Assembly (NCBI RefSeq): GCF_041296385.1 | Contig: NC_091015.1 | Coordinates: 91,992,004 to 92,056,003, forward strand | DNA: 64,000 nt | Source of the DNA: Aphelocoma coerulescens | Taxonomy: Eukaryota > Chordata > Aves > Passeriformes > Corvidae | Direction of reading: 5' to 3' | Shown: positions 23,493 through 35,892 of the stretch, one piece after another | How the letters are laid out: each line of letters opens with the position of its first letter | Position numbering within the stretch: position 1 is the first letter of the stretch | Translations under genes and position numbers: made by a program | Notes under the pieces: generated by a model | Database searches by the model: none | What the model was told of the DNA's origin: nothing | What the model saw: only the letters and a program-made list of their open reading frames with translations

Positions 23493-26400
23493 GATTGTTC
23501 TACTACCCCACTTCTTCACCACCATGATCATGAGAGTTCTGGATATTCTCAAGTGCTGGATACATCATCTGTAAATAACGACTTGCAGGACTGAAAGTTT
23601 AATAATGAATTTTCTTTGAACTTGAGCATAGACCTGTCTGTGAGCGGGCTTGAGGCCTGATGCTTCTCTGAAGGAAAAATAGCTTTGCTGTCAGGGTGGA
23701 CTGGCCAGGGAGTGGAACTGAGTCCATTTTCAGAGTACGTAGGAGAAAGGTGTGTGGCCTTGATTCACATCACTGCTTTGATTTCAGGCAACCCAGAGAG
23801 GGGCCGTGCTATTAGTGGGGTGAAGGGATAGCAGCTGGTTAAGAAGAGGGTTTGGACAAGTGCAGTTCAGGGTAAGCCATGCATTCATGATCCCTCCAAG
23901 TTTAGGGAAACCACTTCTGAGGGTGCTGAGCTTCCTTAATGCGAGAGTGCTCGTGGGCCTTGGTAATCTTATGTTTTATTGCTTCTTAGTAGTACATTGA
24001 TTGCTGCTTTTCCATTCTGACCTTGTTGCTTTTCCAGCCTCTGTGAGCTTCAGACAGCCTTAATTCAAGTATTTTCGAAGGCAGTGGTACAGATCAGCTT
24101 GCAGCTTGGACTAGGAAAGGATGTAGCTGTTTGCTGCTAACCCAGGATACTGGCAGGAGGCCTGTCACACCTCTCTCCTTCTCAGTGACATCAGTTCTTT
24201 GAGTTCACAGTTTTTGTTTTGATCAATTATCTCAACTGTCTCTCCAGTGCCTTCCAAAGCAGCAGACTATGATGGAGGGCTGAGTGTGTAGATGAGGTGG
24301 GATTCAGTTGTCTGAAATCCATAAGTTACCTGTGTGACCTTTCATGGATGTAACTCTTGGTATAACAGCTACTAGTTGATTGCTGATTTTAATATTTAAA
24401 TAAAATATGCAATAAAAACCTGTTGCTCCTCAGTTGAGACTTGAATAAATTAATACATAGAAAAACTTCTAAGAGCAACTGAAAAGAAATTTTAACTTAA
24501 ATCACTTGCTGTTGTATTTTTTTAAATATCAACTTAATAGAAACATTAAAATTTATGATGGGGTTACATCTTTCTATAAATCTTCTGATTTATTGTCTTT
24601 TAAACTAGATTTAAGAACCTTAAAGGGTGGTAGTATTTTGTGTTTAAATATTGATATCTGATAATTTGGAAAGAGTGTAGTAAAATTGCATGTAGAAAAG
24701 TATCATTTTTGCTTGAAGCTAAAGGTGTTTAAGAGACATGCTTTAAAAATGGCCTCAATTTCTGAGATTCGAGAGTGGTTTTGTTTCTAAAATGAAAATA
24801 TTTTAGTTACCTGTTGACATCTTCATTTTCTTGAAAGGTTAGAGGGTTTTAACTTCACAGTGTTTTAGCTCTTGAACTTTTGGGGGGATGTTCAGTCATA
24901 ATGTTGTTACTCAGATACCTTCAAATTGTTTTTAGATTGCCACTTAACTGTTTTCAGTCAAATCAGTTTGGTTATGTGTTTTAGTCAAGAAGTTTCTCTG
25001 ATTATACATGTGCTTACTGTTTAGTACAGTAGTGTTAGACTCTTAATTATATGCGTAGTTTGCAAATAAATCTCTGTTTAATATTAGCATAATAAACTAA
25101 TATTAAGCTTCTATTTACACTAGTATCAGCACTTGCAGATGCAGAAATATTGGTAGAGTATGAAGGAAATTAAATTAAGCCCACCTCACCCAAAGATTAC
25201 CATAGCAGTTTGAAAACATGTTGATATCTGGGTTATACTGCTACTGAGTTCAATGGGAAAAATCTTTTGGTTTACAGGAAGATGGATTAGGAAGAAAATC
25301 TATTGTTCAAAAACCACTGTTAACTCATATGTGGGCAAAAGAATTGTAGTGCTGCTAGAATGGGTTGTAATTCTTTATTCTGTAGCAAGCCTGGTTTGTT
25401 GATTCTCTGTTGAATGTCTGAAATCTTCTCTTTTTTTCTGTTTTTTTTTCTTCTGAATACAGATTGAATCAAGTATGCATTGAAATTTGGACATAATCAC
25501 AACAGGCTGTTTTTCAGGCAACTCTGAAGGATACTAGACCTTGGTGGGAGTAGTTCAGCTATTCTGAGAATCAGTCTCAAGAGTGCAGGACTAAAGAGCA
25601 TTTTGAAAATGTAGACCATGAAGAATTTAATTCTGTAATAGTAATATCAACTTTCTGGATAATTGCTGTAGTTAGAGATAAAATATGTCTTCGGGATTCT
25701 TGGCAGACTTTCTAGTAAGGGGAGCAACAGAATTACTTTCAGCAGTGTGCTAATGGCAAGTCAGCCTGAAAAATGTTTGAAGGGAAAAATATGCAAATAG
25801 GGCATTCTACTGAAAACATGCATGAATGTTGAAAAATTCAGAAGAAAACACGATGGCACAAGCTGATTAGAAGAAGGAAAATGAATAAATTACTCTTTTC
25901 TCCAGATAATTTGTATTAAAGTTTAAGTAATGTTGTATCTGTGTATATTTCTCATTTCTATCCTATGTTGCTATCTCACCTTACTTCATGTCTGTGCCTT
26001 GCATTTTAAAAGTATTTAGTGTCTGGTTATGCAGCAAAACCACTGCCAACACAATGATTGTGGCAGAGGCTTTCAGCAGGAATGGCTACACCCATGGTCT
26101 GAGCGGTTCCACTGGCTTAGCTTGTACATCACCTACATCCAGGATTTCAGCCTCACAGAACAAGCAGCAGGGGCTGTAACACTTGTATCTTTGATTGCTT
26201 TTCTAAACATTTAAGTAGTGTGTTACTACTTTGTGACATTTGCCAAGTGTTACTTGCATATTTATTGCCTACTTACTTTATTCTTACCTTCAAAATGTGT
26301 GATGTTGGCATGGCATCCCTGTGACTCTCCTTGCCAATCTTGATAACAGACCACAGAGCTGAAGTACCTAAGTGGCAAAAGTATTGAAGTGACAACTTCA

Positions 26401-26901
26401 ATCACAGCTGGAAGTATACAAATCTCTTTTTTCAAATGTTCCAATAGAAACTAATAGTACAGTAAGAAAATGTTTTAATAAAATCCCGTTTGATCTTGTT
26501 ATTTACCGAAAGAAAAGAAATAAGCTGTATCCTTAAAATAGTTTTTTCAGGAGGCGTGTTTAATTTATTCACCCTCAGAGGATATTTAAATTGTAGAAAG
26601 TCTTAGCAACTTGATTTTTTGGGAAGTGTTGAAGACAAAATGTTGATCAGGCACAACCATTCTATTGCACTTCAGTGAAGCAACCGAAAGATCAGCCTTC
26701 ATGTAAAACTACATCCATTCATCAACTCCAGCTTACTTCATTTGTAGATCTTCAGATATGAGTGTAACATGTGAAACTTGTTCTGTCTGCTGCTGCTCTT
26801 TTCTCCCCAACCTTCCTACCTCTCTCAGTCTTGGACCCGTTTAGCTGAGGACATTCCTGGGTTGCACAGCTTTTGCCTTTTTTTGTTTGTTTGAGGTTTT
26901 T

Positions 26902-26979
26902 GGTGGGGGGAGGAGGGATTGGTTTGGGTTTAGTTTGGGTTTAGATTGGGTTTGGGATTTTTGGGGGAGGCGGGTGGGG
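26902..26979 (+). repeat. G-rich, telomere-like tract before exon B
   Basis: Contains gggtttag-type units: four GGG runs at 26926-26928, 26937-26939, 26948-26950 and 26954-26956, then GGGGG at 26963-26967 and further G runs up to 26979. The spacing allows a G-quadruplex on the + strand, hence also in the transcript. Confidence 0.75.
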
Positions 26980-27299
26980 TATTTTTTCTTTTTTTTGAGA
27001 GGAGGAGGTGGGTTCTTTGGTCTCTGTTTAAGAAGAGATGATAATCATGATATCTATCTCGCCAAAATACGTATTTTCCTTGGAAGAAATGAGATTTTGA
27101 TGTAGATGCAGGCAGCTGGATGATGCAGCTAAAGTGATTAACTGGACCTGTTGCTGCGCTTGTTTGCTATTTGTATTTGCATGTTGAAAACACTTACTAC
27201 TTAGTTTTGTTTGGGAATTTTTTTTGTGTTTAAGTGCTACTTTCAAGTAAAATTTTAATAGTCAGATCCTGCATTTGTCCCTTGTTTTCTCTCTTTTAA

Positions 27300-27530
<231 letters not shown>

Positions 27531-29528
27531 TAACCTGCATGACTGTCTTCTTGAGATATGTAACTTACTCTCTGGTACTAACTCTTCTTCTCTTTCTGAT
27601 ATGCTTAACCAAATGTATTCTGTGCATGCCAGTCAAATAAAATACCTTTTGCAGATGGCAGCTATCAATAGAACCCCAAATACATGCACAAAATAGAGAA
27701 ATACTTAATGTTGTGCTGCATGTACAGTAGGTTAAGCTAATTTGGGGAGGGGGCTTACTCATGAGGAGACAGAAAAGACTTCTGTTAATCTGGTGTATTG
27801 TCTTGGAGAAAGATCTGTTGTCTCTGAAGAAATTGCTAGGATTTTTTTTTTTTTACTAAGGTATTTTTTGTGTTGCAAATGGACTGCAGAGTTCCTGCCA
27901 CATGAAGCAAAGTGATCACTTGCTTTCAAAGTAAATCATAAGTAAATGTTCTTCCTCTCTCCCACAGATGTATGCTTTGGTATAGGTACACAGACATAAA
28001 ATTGAACTATAACATAGGAAAAAACTGTTAGCATCACTGGTTTATCCATAAATAATAATGATTATCCCTGAAATGCATTGGTGTACAAGTCTTACTTGCA
28101 AAATGTCCTCTCAACCAAATGAAATACAGCTGTGGAATTTGTTGGAACCCACAAATAGATCAAAAATCAACAGGGATATTTATGGTATTTAATGCACAAA
28201 ATAATTAGAGTATATAAATGCTGCAGCCAAAATAGCCTAAAGCAGATGTAGAAGAAACTTGCCTTAGGAATTGTAAGTATTTCTGGTGTTTCATCTTTAC
28301 TCTGTTGATCAAAGAGGGAAGATTATGTCCATTTTTACTCCTATTTTCATCGGGGAAACGTTAAGTGCACTTTTCAGAGCAAGATACTGTGCTTTCTTTT
28401 AAAACAATTTTTTAAACTTCTTTTAAAAACCCATTTCTCCAAGGGAAAAGCTGGCAGTTTTTGTGTGTCTTACTGCCTTATGCAAATTTTGGGTGTTCAG
28501 AATACTAGAGGAAATCTTTAAAAGGAAATTTAGCCAGAGAATTATCTAGCAAAATACCTCTAACAGCTTTATGCTTTTTTGAAGAGCACCATTGCACCAT
28601 TTTCCTCCTGTTAAAGAAACTACCATAGTCCTATGTTTTGTGTAGAGTCACACATGTATATGAGGAAAAACTAGTATTCTTTGTATGAAGGGGACAAAAC
28701 CTCTGCCTACAGCAGTGAGCAGTGAAAGCAGTGGTAGCGATTGAAACTACTGTTTCTATTGAACTTAAAGCCTCCTGTTCCACTTGTGGCCACCTCATAT
28801 TGCATATATGATGCTCTCTTTCTCTGGCATGCCTTGAAGAGGGTTTCTTGTTTTGCTTGCAAAATATCCCTTGGTTGTCTGTGCTGAAGTGGCAGGCTGT
28901 CTTGTGACTGTACTGTTCACAACACCTCTCTAAGGAAGGAAACCTAGTCAACACAGATAACAATTACAGTGAATTAAACTGAGACACAGTATGTTAGTTG
29001 GTTACACATGAAGGTGGGTTTTCAGAAGGAAAGAGAAAAAACTGTAAAAAACCCACGGTGAGGTGGGTAGAAGAAACATGTCCTGTGAAGGTGCGTTTTG
29101 TTTTGCTGCTTGGGATATGGATTTGAACATTGCTGCAGGCTCACTCTGAAGAAAGACCCCGTCAGTCCAGCTTTGTGTTGGGTTGATCCTCCCTTGCCTT
29201 CCCCCTTGCACCCCTATTATCAGGGTCAGGGGAGATGAAAGCAGATGGATGTGTGCCAGGCCAATCACTCTGTTGCTCTCTTGGTAGCTGTCAGCTGCAG
29301 ATGCTGTCAGCCTTTCACACAGCTGGGCTGAAGAGCTGTCAGCACTCAGAGGGAATTTTGATCTGGATTGGATCAGCTCTCAGACTCCTGCCTCTGGCAC
29401 ATATACCAATAGGAACGTATCCTTTCTGAGGGAGACCATACAATTTATTTCAAATTAACAGAAAGGAGGGAAAGGAGTTCAAGTGAAGTTTGCACATATT
29501 TTTTCTCCTTTACTGGGTTTTCTTAAGT

Positions 29529-29891
29529 GTTTTTTTTGGTTGGTTGGTTTTTTTGTGTTGCAGTGGGGTCTCCTGCAACCTGCATTAGACAGCGAGGCCC
29601 ATGGAAAGAAACAGGGAGAGATTCTTGATAGAAGTTTCAGAGATCTTTATTCTCCAGCCACCTGGCCGAGGGACTGCTGAAGAACTGAGCAATCATGGGA
29701 CAGCCAGGGTCCTCCCCACACAGGGGAACACAAAACAACCAAAGGGGAACAGGATTAGGGTACATGTGACCAGGGAGCAGGGAGACCCTGTGCCTAGGCC
29801 GTGCCTCTACCCCAGGGTCCCCTCTCCCAGGACCCCATGGCAGGGGGGAGGAACCCCAACATTTTTGTTTGTGTTTTTTTTTTTTTTATTT
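29529..29891 (+). repeat. G/T-only tract interrupted by the solo LTR
   Basis: Bases 29529-29555 (ttggttggttggttt type) and 29862-29891 (tttttgtttgtg followed by T) form one G/T tract when the LTR and one copy of the 6-bp target duplication are disregarded. Confidence 0.75.
29556..29861 (-). mobile_element. Solo LTR of an endogenous retrovirus
   Basis: The 306-bp segment begins TGTTG and ends CAACA, a perfect terminal inverted pair with TG...CA ends as in retroviral LTRs. It is flanked by identical 6-bp direct repeats, tttttg at 29550-29555 and 29862-29867. A polyadenylation signal AATAAA is found on the minus strand (complement of 29646-29651), 90 bases from the 29556 end, which gives the orientation. 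Base composition is richer in GC than the surroundings. There is no internal retroviral gene and no second LTR, so it is what remains after LTR-LTR recombination. A 6-bp duplication suggests a class II (beta/alpha-like) source; that assignment is inferred. Confidence 0.85.
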
Positions 29892-30255
29892 TAGGACTAG
29901 ATTGCTATTTGGTGTAAGATATGAGGGGTGTAGATAACTGTGTACTTCATGAAGATACGTGCCAAGGCTTCATGGCCTGTATATTCTGTGTGCATGAGTT
30001 ATGGCAGAGTGGGGAACTTTCAGACTTTACTGCACTCCTTTGTCGACCATAGTTCACACCCTTTGTCTATCACAAAAATAGATTTATTCATGAAGATGTT
30101 GCATGCTTTTCCACATCTGACAGAAAAAAAAGGGAAGGCAAACTTAGTCTAAAGATGTTATCCAAAACCTGGATATTTTTTTCTCTGCAGCTAACACTGC
30201 CCATTGGAAATAAAAATTAAGTTAATTATACTTGCAAACCATTTACATTTTTTAG

Positions 30256-30445
30256 ATTTTTGTGGGGGTTTTTTTGGTTGGTTGGGTTTTCTTTTAGTTT
30301 TGTTGTACTTTGTGGGCTTTTGGGAGATTTTTAATGGGTTTTTTGAGGTTTTTTGGTGTTGGTTTTTTTTTTGGTTGGTTGGTTGGTTTTGTTTGGGTTT
30401 TTTTGGTTTTGGTTTGGTTTGGGTTTTTGGGGGTTTGTTTGTTTG
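30256..30445 (+). repeat. 190-base G/T-rich low-complexity tract
   Basis: The + strand is almost purely G and T, with ggttggttgg, ggtttggtttggg and gggggttt runs and almost no A or C. It is translated as an open frame only because stop codons need A. It is the longest of several such tracts in the window. Confidence 0.9.
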
Positions 30446-30866
30446 ATTTTAAAGAATATTATTCCTGAATTTGAAAATTTTACTTATTTTGGAAAAGTAA
30501 CCAAGAATAGTTACTTAACGTAGACATCACCTCTTTCTCTTTTGTGAGCCCTTAAATACCTACTACATTCAAAAATGTTTACACAACTAAGAATAAAGCC
30601 CTCTCACGAGTTTTTCATCTTCTAGGTGAATGAACCTTCAGTAAGCAAAATTCAATAAACTAAAATTTCTCTGTGGGGTAAACTAAATTAAGTCTTTTCT
30701 ATATACTCACTGGTTTTTGGGTGATGTTTTGGTTTATAGTTTTTGTATTTGTATTTCACTTGAAAAAGAAATGCATGCTGATAGTTCTGCAGTACATACT
30801 GCAAAAGGTACAAAACATATCTGAACATCTCCCTTTACAGCTTTAGATAGGGGCAGGATGAATTCT

Positions 30867-31590
30867 TCATAGAATCACAGAATGGTTTGTGTAGGAAGAG
30901 ACTTTAACGATTATCACATTCCATCTTCCCTGTCACTGGCAGGAAACCTTTCACTAGACCAGGTTACTCAGAGCCCCATCCCACCTGGTCTTGAGCACTT
31001 CCAGGGATGGGGAGTCCACAGCTCCTCTGGGCAACCTGTTGCAGTGCCTCACCACCCTCACAGTAAAGAATTTTTTCCTAATATCTTATCTAAACCTATC
31101 CTCTTGTAGTTTAAGTCTATTCCCCCTTGTCCTATCACTTAATGCTCTTGTGAAAAGTCACTCTCCAGCTCTTGTAGGCCCTCTTTAGGTACTGAAGGGG
31201 GCTCTAAGTTCTATCTGGAGCCTTCTCTTCTCCAGGCTGAACAACCCCAGCTCTCTGAGCCTGTCCTCACAGGAGAGGTGCTCCAGCCCTCTGATCATCT
31301 TGGTGGCCTCCTCTGGACTCGCTTCAACAGGTCCATGTCCTTCCTGTGCTGGGCCCCCAGAGCAGGATGCAGCACTGCAGGTGGGGTCTCAGCAGAGCAG
31401 AGCAGAGGGACAGACTCCCCTCCCTCCCCCTGCTGGCCACGCTGCTTTGGATGCAGCCCAGGACGTTTGTATTTCTGGACTGCAAGCACAAATTTCCATG
31501 TCATGTTGAGCTTTTCGTCCACAAACACTCCCAAGTTCGTCTCCCCAGGTCTAGTCTTGATCCATTCTCCTGCCAGACTGTACCTGCGGT
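30867..31590 (-). repeat. CR1 LINE copy, about 0.7 kb
   Basis: Starts tcatagaatcacagaatggt, the reverse complement of the CR1 3' end, and continues through agcacttccagggatgg, gcctcaccaccctcacagta, ctccaggctgaacaacccca, ggagaggtgctccagccctc and ctggcc-type blocks in the CR1 order. This is the longest CR1 copy here. Open frames at 31278-31601 on both strands are only fragments of this element. Confidence 0.95.
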
Positions 31591-34355
31591 GTAAATCATA
31601 ACTGGGTGTGTTACTGTCATGCTGTCTAACCTAAAAATAATGTTTCAAATTTGACAGCAGTAGCTGTAAAACCTCTTTTGCTTGTTAAGCTTTTACTTAA
31701 CAATCCCTTTTGGTCTTCAAAGAGTAATGCCTTCTCTCATATATAAGAAGTACCAGCCCAAACTTTTGCACTGAAAGTAGCAGTAAGTGTGAAATTCTAC
31801 TTTTGAAATGGGAATCCTGAAAGGATATGCTTGGAGGGAGTACTCAGACACAATACAAAAAGCAAATTAATTTATTTCCTGAATAGCAACTTACAGCTTG
31901 TGTTTGTAACCCAGCTAAATAACACAAATAATTTTTGTTCAAGCAGGTTGGTTACTTATTTTCCTCATAAACCTAAAGGTCTTGAATTATTCATATAGTA
32001 GAGATAAGCTTATTTGATGGGATATTTACTTGAGCACTGGTGGAATTTGAGGAGGGCTGTTAATTAAGACGGAGGAAGGGTTGCCTTTCAGCCAGAGTGG
32101 CACACAGAATCAGTGATTGTTTGCTTATTTGCAGAAGTAGAATTTCAGATTAGAGGTTTAATCTATAGTTTTTGACATTTAATCCACATCAAACATGAAA
32201 CCAGGCAAAACAGGCAAAATCACACTATTTTGCAAGCCTGGGATTTCTGTAGCTGCCTTGAAGACAAAGCATCCTCACTGCTCTGATTCTGGGCTGTCGG
32301 TGCTGACCTGCAGCTCAGGAACACTGCTTTGGCAGCTGTGGAGTCTGAGTGAACAGTTGTCATCACATGCTTCTATTGTGATCCCTCAGAGAAACAGATG
32401 AGCCCTCTTCTTTAAAATGATGTAATTTCCAGATAAAGTTTGTAAAAGCCTTGGAAGAGTGCTGTCCCCAGTGGTCTGGGAGGGAGGGATGAGAAATGGG
32501 AGAGCTGTGCTTGTTCTGAACTCTCTGAACAGAGACTTATCAGATAAGTGTTGCTGCTTAAAGCACTGGTGCAGCTGGTGAGCTGTGAACATTTAGATCT
32601 TAAAACCTGCAGAGTACTTATGATTTAAGAGCACTCATTGGTTTCAGGGGCTGCAGGAGAATATTTTTGACCCCAACTGTGCACAAGTGACAAGGATGAA
32701 CCAGCAATTGCACCGGAGGAATGAACCTGCCCTCCTCAGCTTTGTGAAGGATATGTGCATCTCACTGGCATCAGGGGAACCCTGGCAGCCATGATGAAAG
32801 CTTAGAGATTCTCTCAGGATGCACTAGCTGAGAATGGTCTCTGTCTCAGTCCCCTGAAGGTCACCATGGGGAAGGCAGAGTGATGCAATTCAGTCATACT
32901 TGAATGGAATTCAAAGTCCAGCAGCTTTATGTGGTTACGCGACCACTTGGTGCTCGTTGCAGTGCTGGGTGCACGGAGCTGAGCAGCCTCCTTGATGAGG
33001 ACAGGGCATGCAAGGTGCTGCAAAGACCCTTCTGAGAGCATTAGGAGAATGAGGAGTAGTGTCTGTGATTGATACTGCTGAAATTCAAGAGAGGCCTGAA
33101 AGGAAGGATTTATTGAAAGAAAGTTGGACAGTAGTAGGGTAGGCAGTAAAAGTTTGTATTTTCTCTGAAGAGTCGCTTAGTGTGGGATTTGAAGGGATTA
33201 TGAGGCATGCTCTTGCAATGGGTTACCTATCAGGGAAGGTGTTTATGGCAGGTGCACTCCTGCAGCACTTCTTGTGCTTCCTTCAAAGCTGCCTGATGTC
33301 CTGTGCATGCAGGCAGTTGCCAGGCTGCCCTCAGGCTTCTCTGATGGCCTCCATTCTTTCAGGCAATTCCCTGAGATTCCTCCCACTGATGCTTAGGTGG
33401 TTCCAGCAGTGTACCAGCACCTCTAAAACTGTCTGTTACCAAAAGCTGTGCTGCCACAGGCTGCACCACTTCCTGGGCACCATGGCAGAGACTACCGATC
33501 CAAGAGAAGAGGCCTGTGGAATTTGTGGTGGCAGGTGCAAAACAGAAACATGCCTATTTGCAAGCTGGCTTTCTGTGTGGAGGGAGAATGCTGACAGGAG
33601 AGCTGTGGACAGCCAAGGCAGCTGCTTTTCAAAGGAAAGAGTTATCTGTTGCTCCTGGCTATTTGCCCATGGCAGGGAAAAACACAATATTTCATTGTCC
33701 TGTGATGTGGCTCAGGAAAAACTGCCCAAGGTGAGAATTGCCATTGTGTATCTGGACAGATGATCATGTCCTCTTCTCTGCCTTCCATCCCACTCCTGCC
33801 TCATGCTTCATTTGCTGAAGGAAGAGTCTGCACCGAGGGATGCCTTATCTCAAGTGCTGCTCCTGGTAATGTCGCCTTTCTCCTGTAAAGGCGTGTCTTG
33901 CTTTAGTAGGGTAGAAGCAGTGTTTGCTTCTGGAGTCCAGTCTTTCTTCTTGGACTAGATACTGCTGCAGGGATGGGAAGAGGACCCAGGTGGCAGTGGC
34001 AGTGTTTGCTGCTTCATGTCTGCTGCACTTGGCCTGGGCTTTTGCTGTCCTAGAGTTTAAGCAGTGTCCAAGGAGAAAGTGTACAAGAAAACTTGGTCCT
34101 TCTTTTGTCACTGGGCTGGTGGCTTTCTCATAAGCTGCCTCCTTGTTCTGTCTGATGAGGTGTCTGTGGTGAGGAGCATGTCTCTATTCATGACCTAAAG
34201 GAGAAGTAGAGAGGGAGAAGCCAATTCCCCATTTCTTTCTGCCCCAGGCAGGAACAGCCCATACAAAACTGATTGTACTCTTAGTTTGGGTTTGTTTTGT
34301 TGCAGGGAGGAGAGGTTGCTAGTTTTGTTTCTTGGGGTATTTAAATGGCTCTGAT

Positions 34356-34379
34356 CTCCCTCCTCCTCCTCCTCTTCTC
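34356..34379 (+). repeat. (CTC)n short tract
   Basis: tccctcctcctcctcctctt: five to six CTC units with flanking pyrimidines. Confidence 0.85.
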
Positions 34380-35332
34380 ATTTGCTTTGCTCAAGTGAAG
34401 CAGGGCAGTCCAGGTTCTCAGAGCCAGGTTCTAATGTCATTTGCCCCTGCTCCCTGGGGGCCCCTTCCCTATAGGAAAGGCCTAACTTCTTCAAACTTCC
34501 GTCTCACTGACCTGGTAGACAGAAGTCTGGCGTTGTGGAGCAGCTTCTGGAAAGCTGCACTAGCCACCATGTCCTTGCCTCTGCCCTGCCTTCCCTCTGC
34601 AGCCAGCACAGTGGGGCAGAGACCTTGCCTCGTGCCAGGAGGGAGTGCTGCTCTCCTGCCCGATAGCCCTGCCTTGCCACTAAGGGAGCCAGCAGTCTGT
34701 GGGAACAGTAATTGCTGAGTAGGTCCAAGGACTTTTTTTAACAGTTTTTTACAGCAAGGATGGAGAAGGATGTTGCATGGGCTGCTTAATGCTGCTTTGA
34801 AATACCCAAGGACTTGATTTGCTCCATGTTTTTTGTGTTGGTTGGTCCAGCTTAGCCTTTCTTTGATTCTCAACATTTTGTCATGTCTCTTACCTCCTTT
34901 GTTGTCCTGTACAAAAGGAGAATGAGGCTACAAAGGATGCATGAATTGAGCCAAAGTGCATCACCTTGACAAGACTGTAAATATTTGTCTTGGTATGTAA
35001 TAAAGTAGTGGATATAGTTGATATTTTTAGAAGTCATTATTTCAATGTGAAGATTTTTTTCGTATTGTGAAGCAATTTTCCAGTACTCAGAAATTCGATA
35101 TATGAAAAATTTAGATGTCTGAATCCTTCAGAGTGATTGACTCTTCTTTCAAGAATAATTAAGCTACTTTATTGTAGTTGTGTGTATCAAAAACTGATAG
35201 TGTTTTTCTGTGTGCTTTTACAGATAAACTGTTCTTGAACCATTTTTAAGGTTTTAAATCTTCATCTTTTGACCTTCTAAATTTGTTGGTTTTTTTTAAT
35301 GGTTATGAAATAGTTTAAAACAGAATGATAAA

Positions 35333-35892
35333 ATCATAGAATAGATTGGTTTGGAAGGGACCTCCAAAGATCATGTAGTCCAACCCCTCTGGAATAGTTA
35401 GGGACATCTTCAACCAGACCACATTGCTCAGAGCCCTGTCCAACCTGACCTTGCATGTCTCCAGGGATGGGGCATCTACCACCTCTCTGGGAAACCTGTT
35501 CCATTTGCTCCTCACCACTTTCACTGTGAAAAAAAAAGGTCTTCCTTCTATCTAGCCTCTCTCAGTTTAAAACCATTGCCTCTTGTGCTCTTGCAACAAC
35601 CCCACTAAAAAGTCCCTCTCCAGCTTTCTTTCAGGCCCCCTTCAAGTACACTTTCAAGTCTCCCTAAAGCTTTCTCTTTTCCAAGCTGAACAACTGCAAC
35701 TCTCTCAGTCTTCCATCACAGGAGAGGTGCTCCAGCCCTCTGACCACCTCTGTGGCCCTCCTCTGGACCAGCTTTAACATGTCTATGTCTTCCTTGTGCT
35801 GAGCCCCAAGTCCGTCTTGGCAAGGCTGCTCTCAATTCCTTCATCTCCCAACCTGTATTCATACCAGGGGTTTTCTGCACCTTGCATTTGAT
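35333..35892 (-). repeat. CR1 LINE copy with internal loss
   Basis: Starts tcatagaatagattggtttg and carries the CR1 blocks aagggacctccaaagatcat, ctccagggatggggcatcta and aggagaggtgctccagccct. After ttgtgctgagccccaagt it jumps to an internal CR1 segment (caattccttcatctcccaac, ctgtattcatacc), so a stretch present in the fuller copy at 30867 seems missing. Minus orientation. Confidence 0.93.

Noticed and set aside
30204..30446. 80-codon + frame rich in Phe, Trp, Gly and Leu
   Set aside because: Produced by G/T-only low-complexity sequence, not by a gene.
31278..31601. Open frames of 69-107 codons on both strands
   Set aside because: They lie wholly in a CR1 copy and do not match the CR1 ORF proteins in an intact frame; they are repeat noise.
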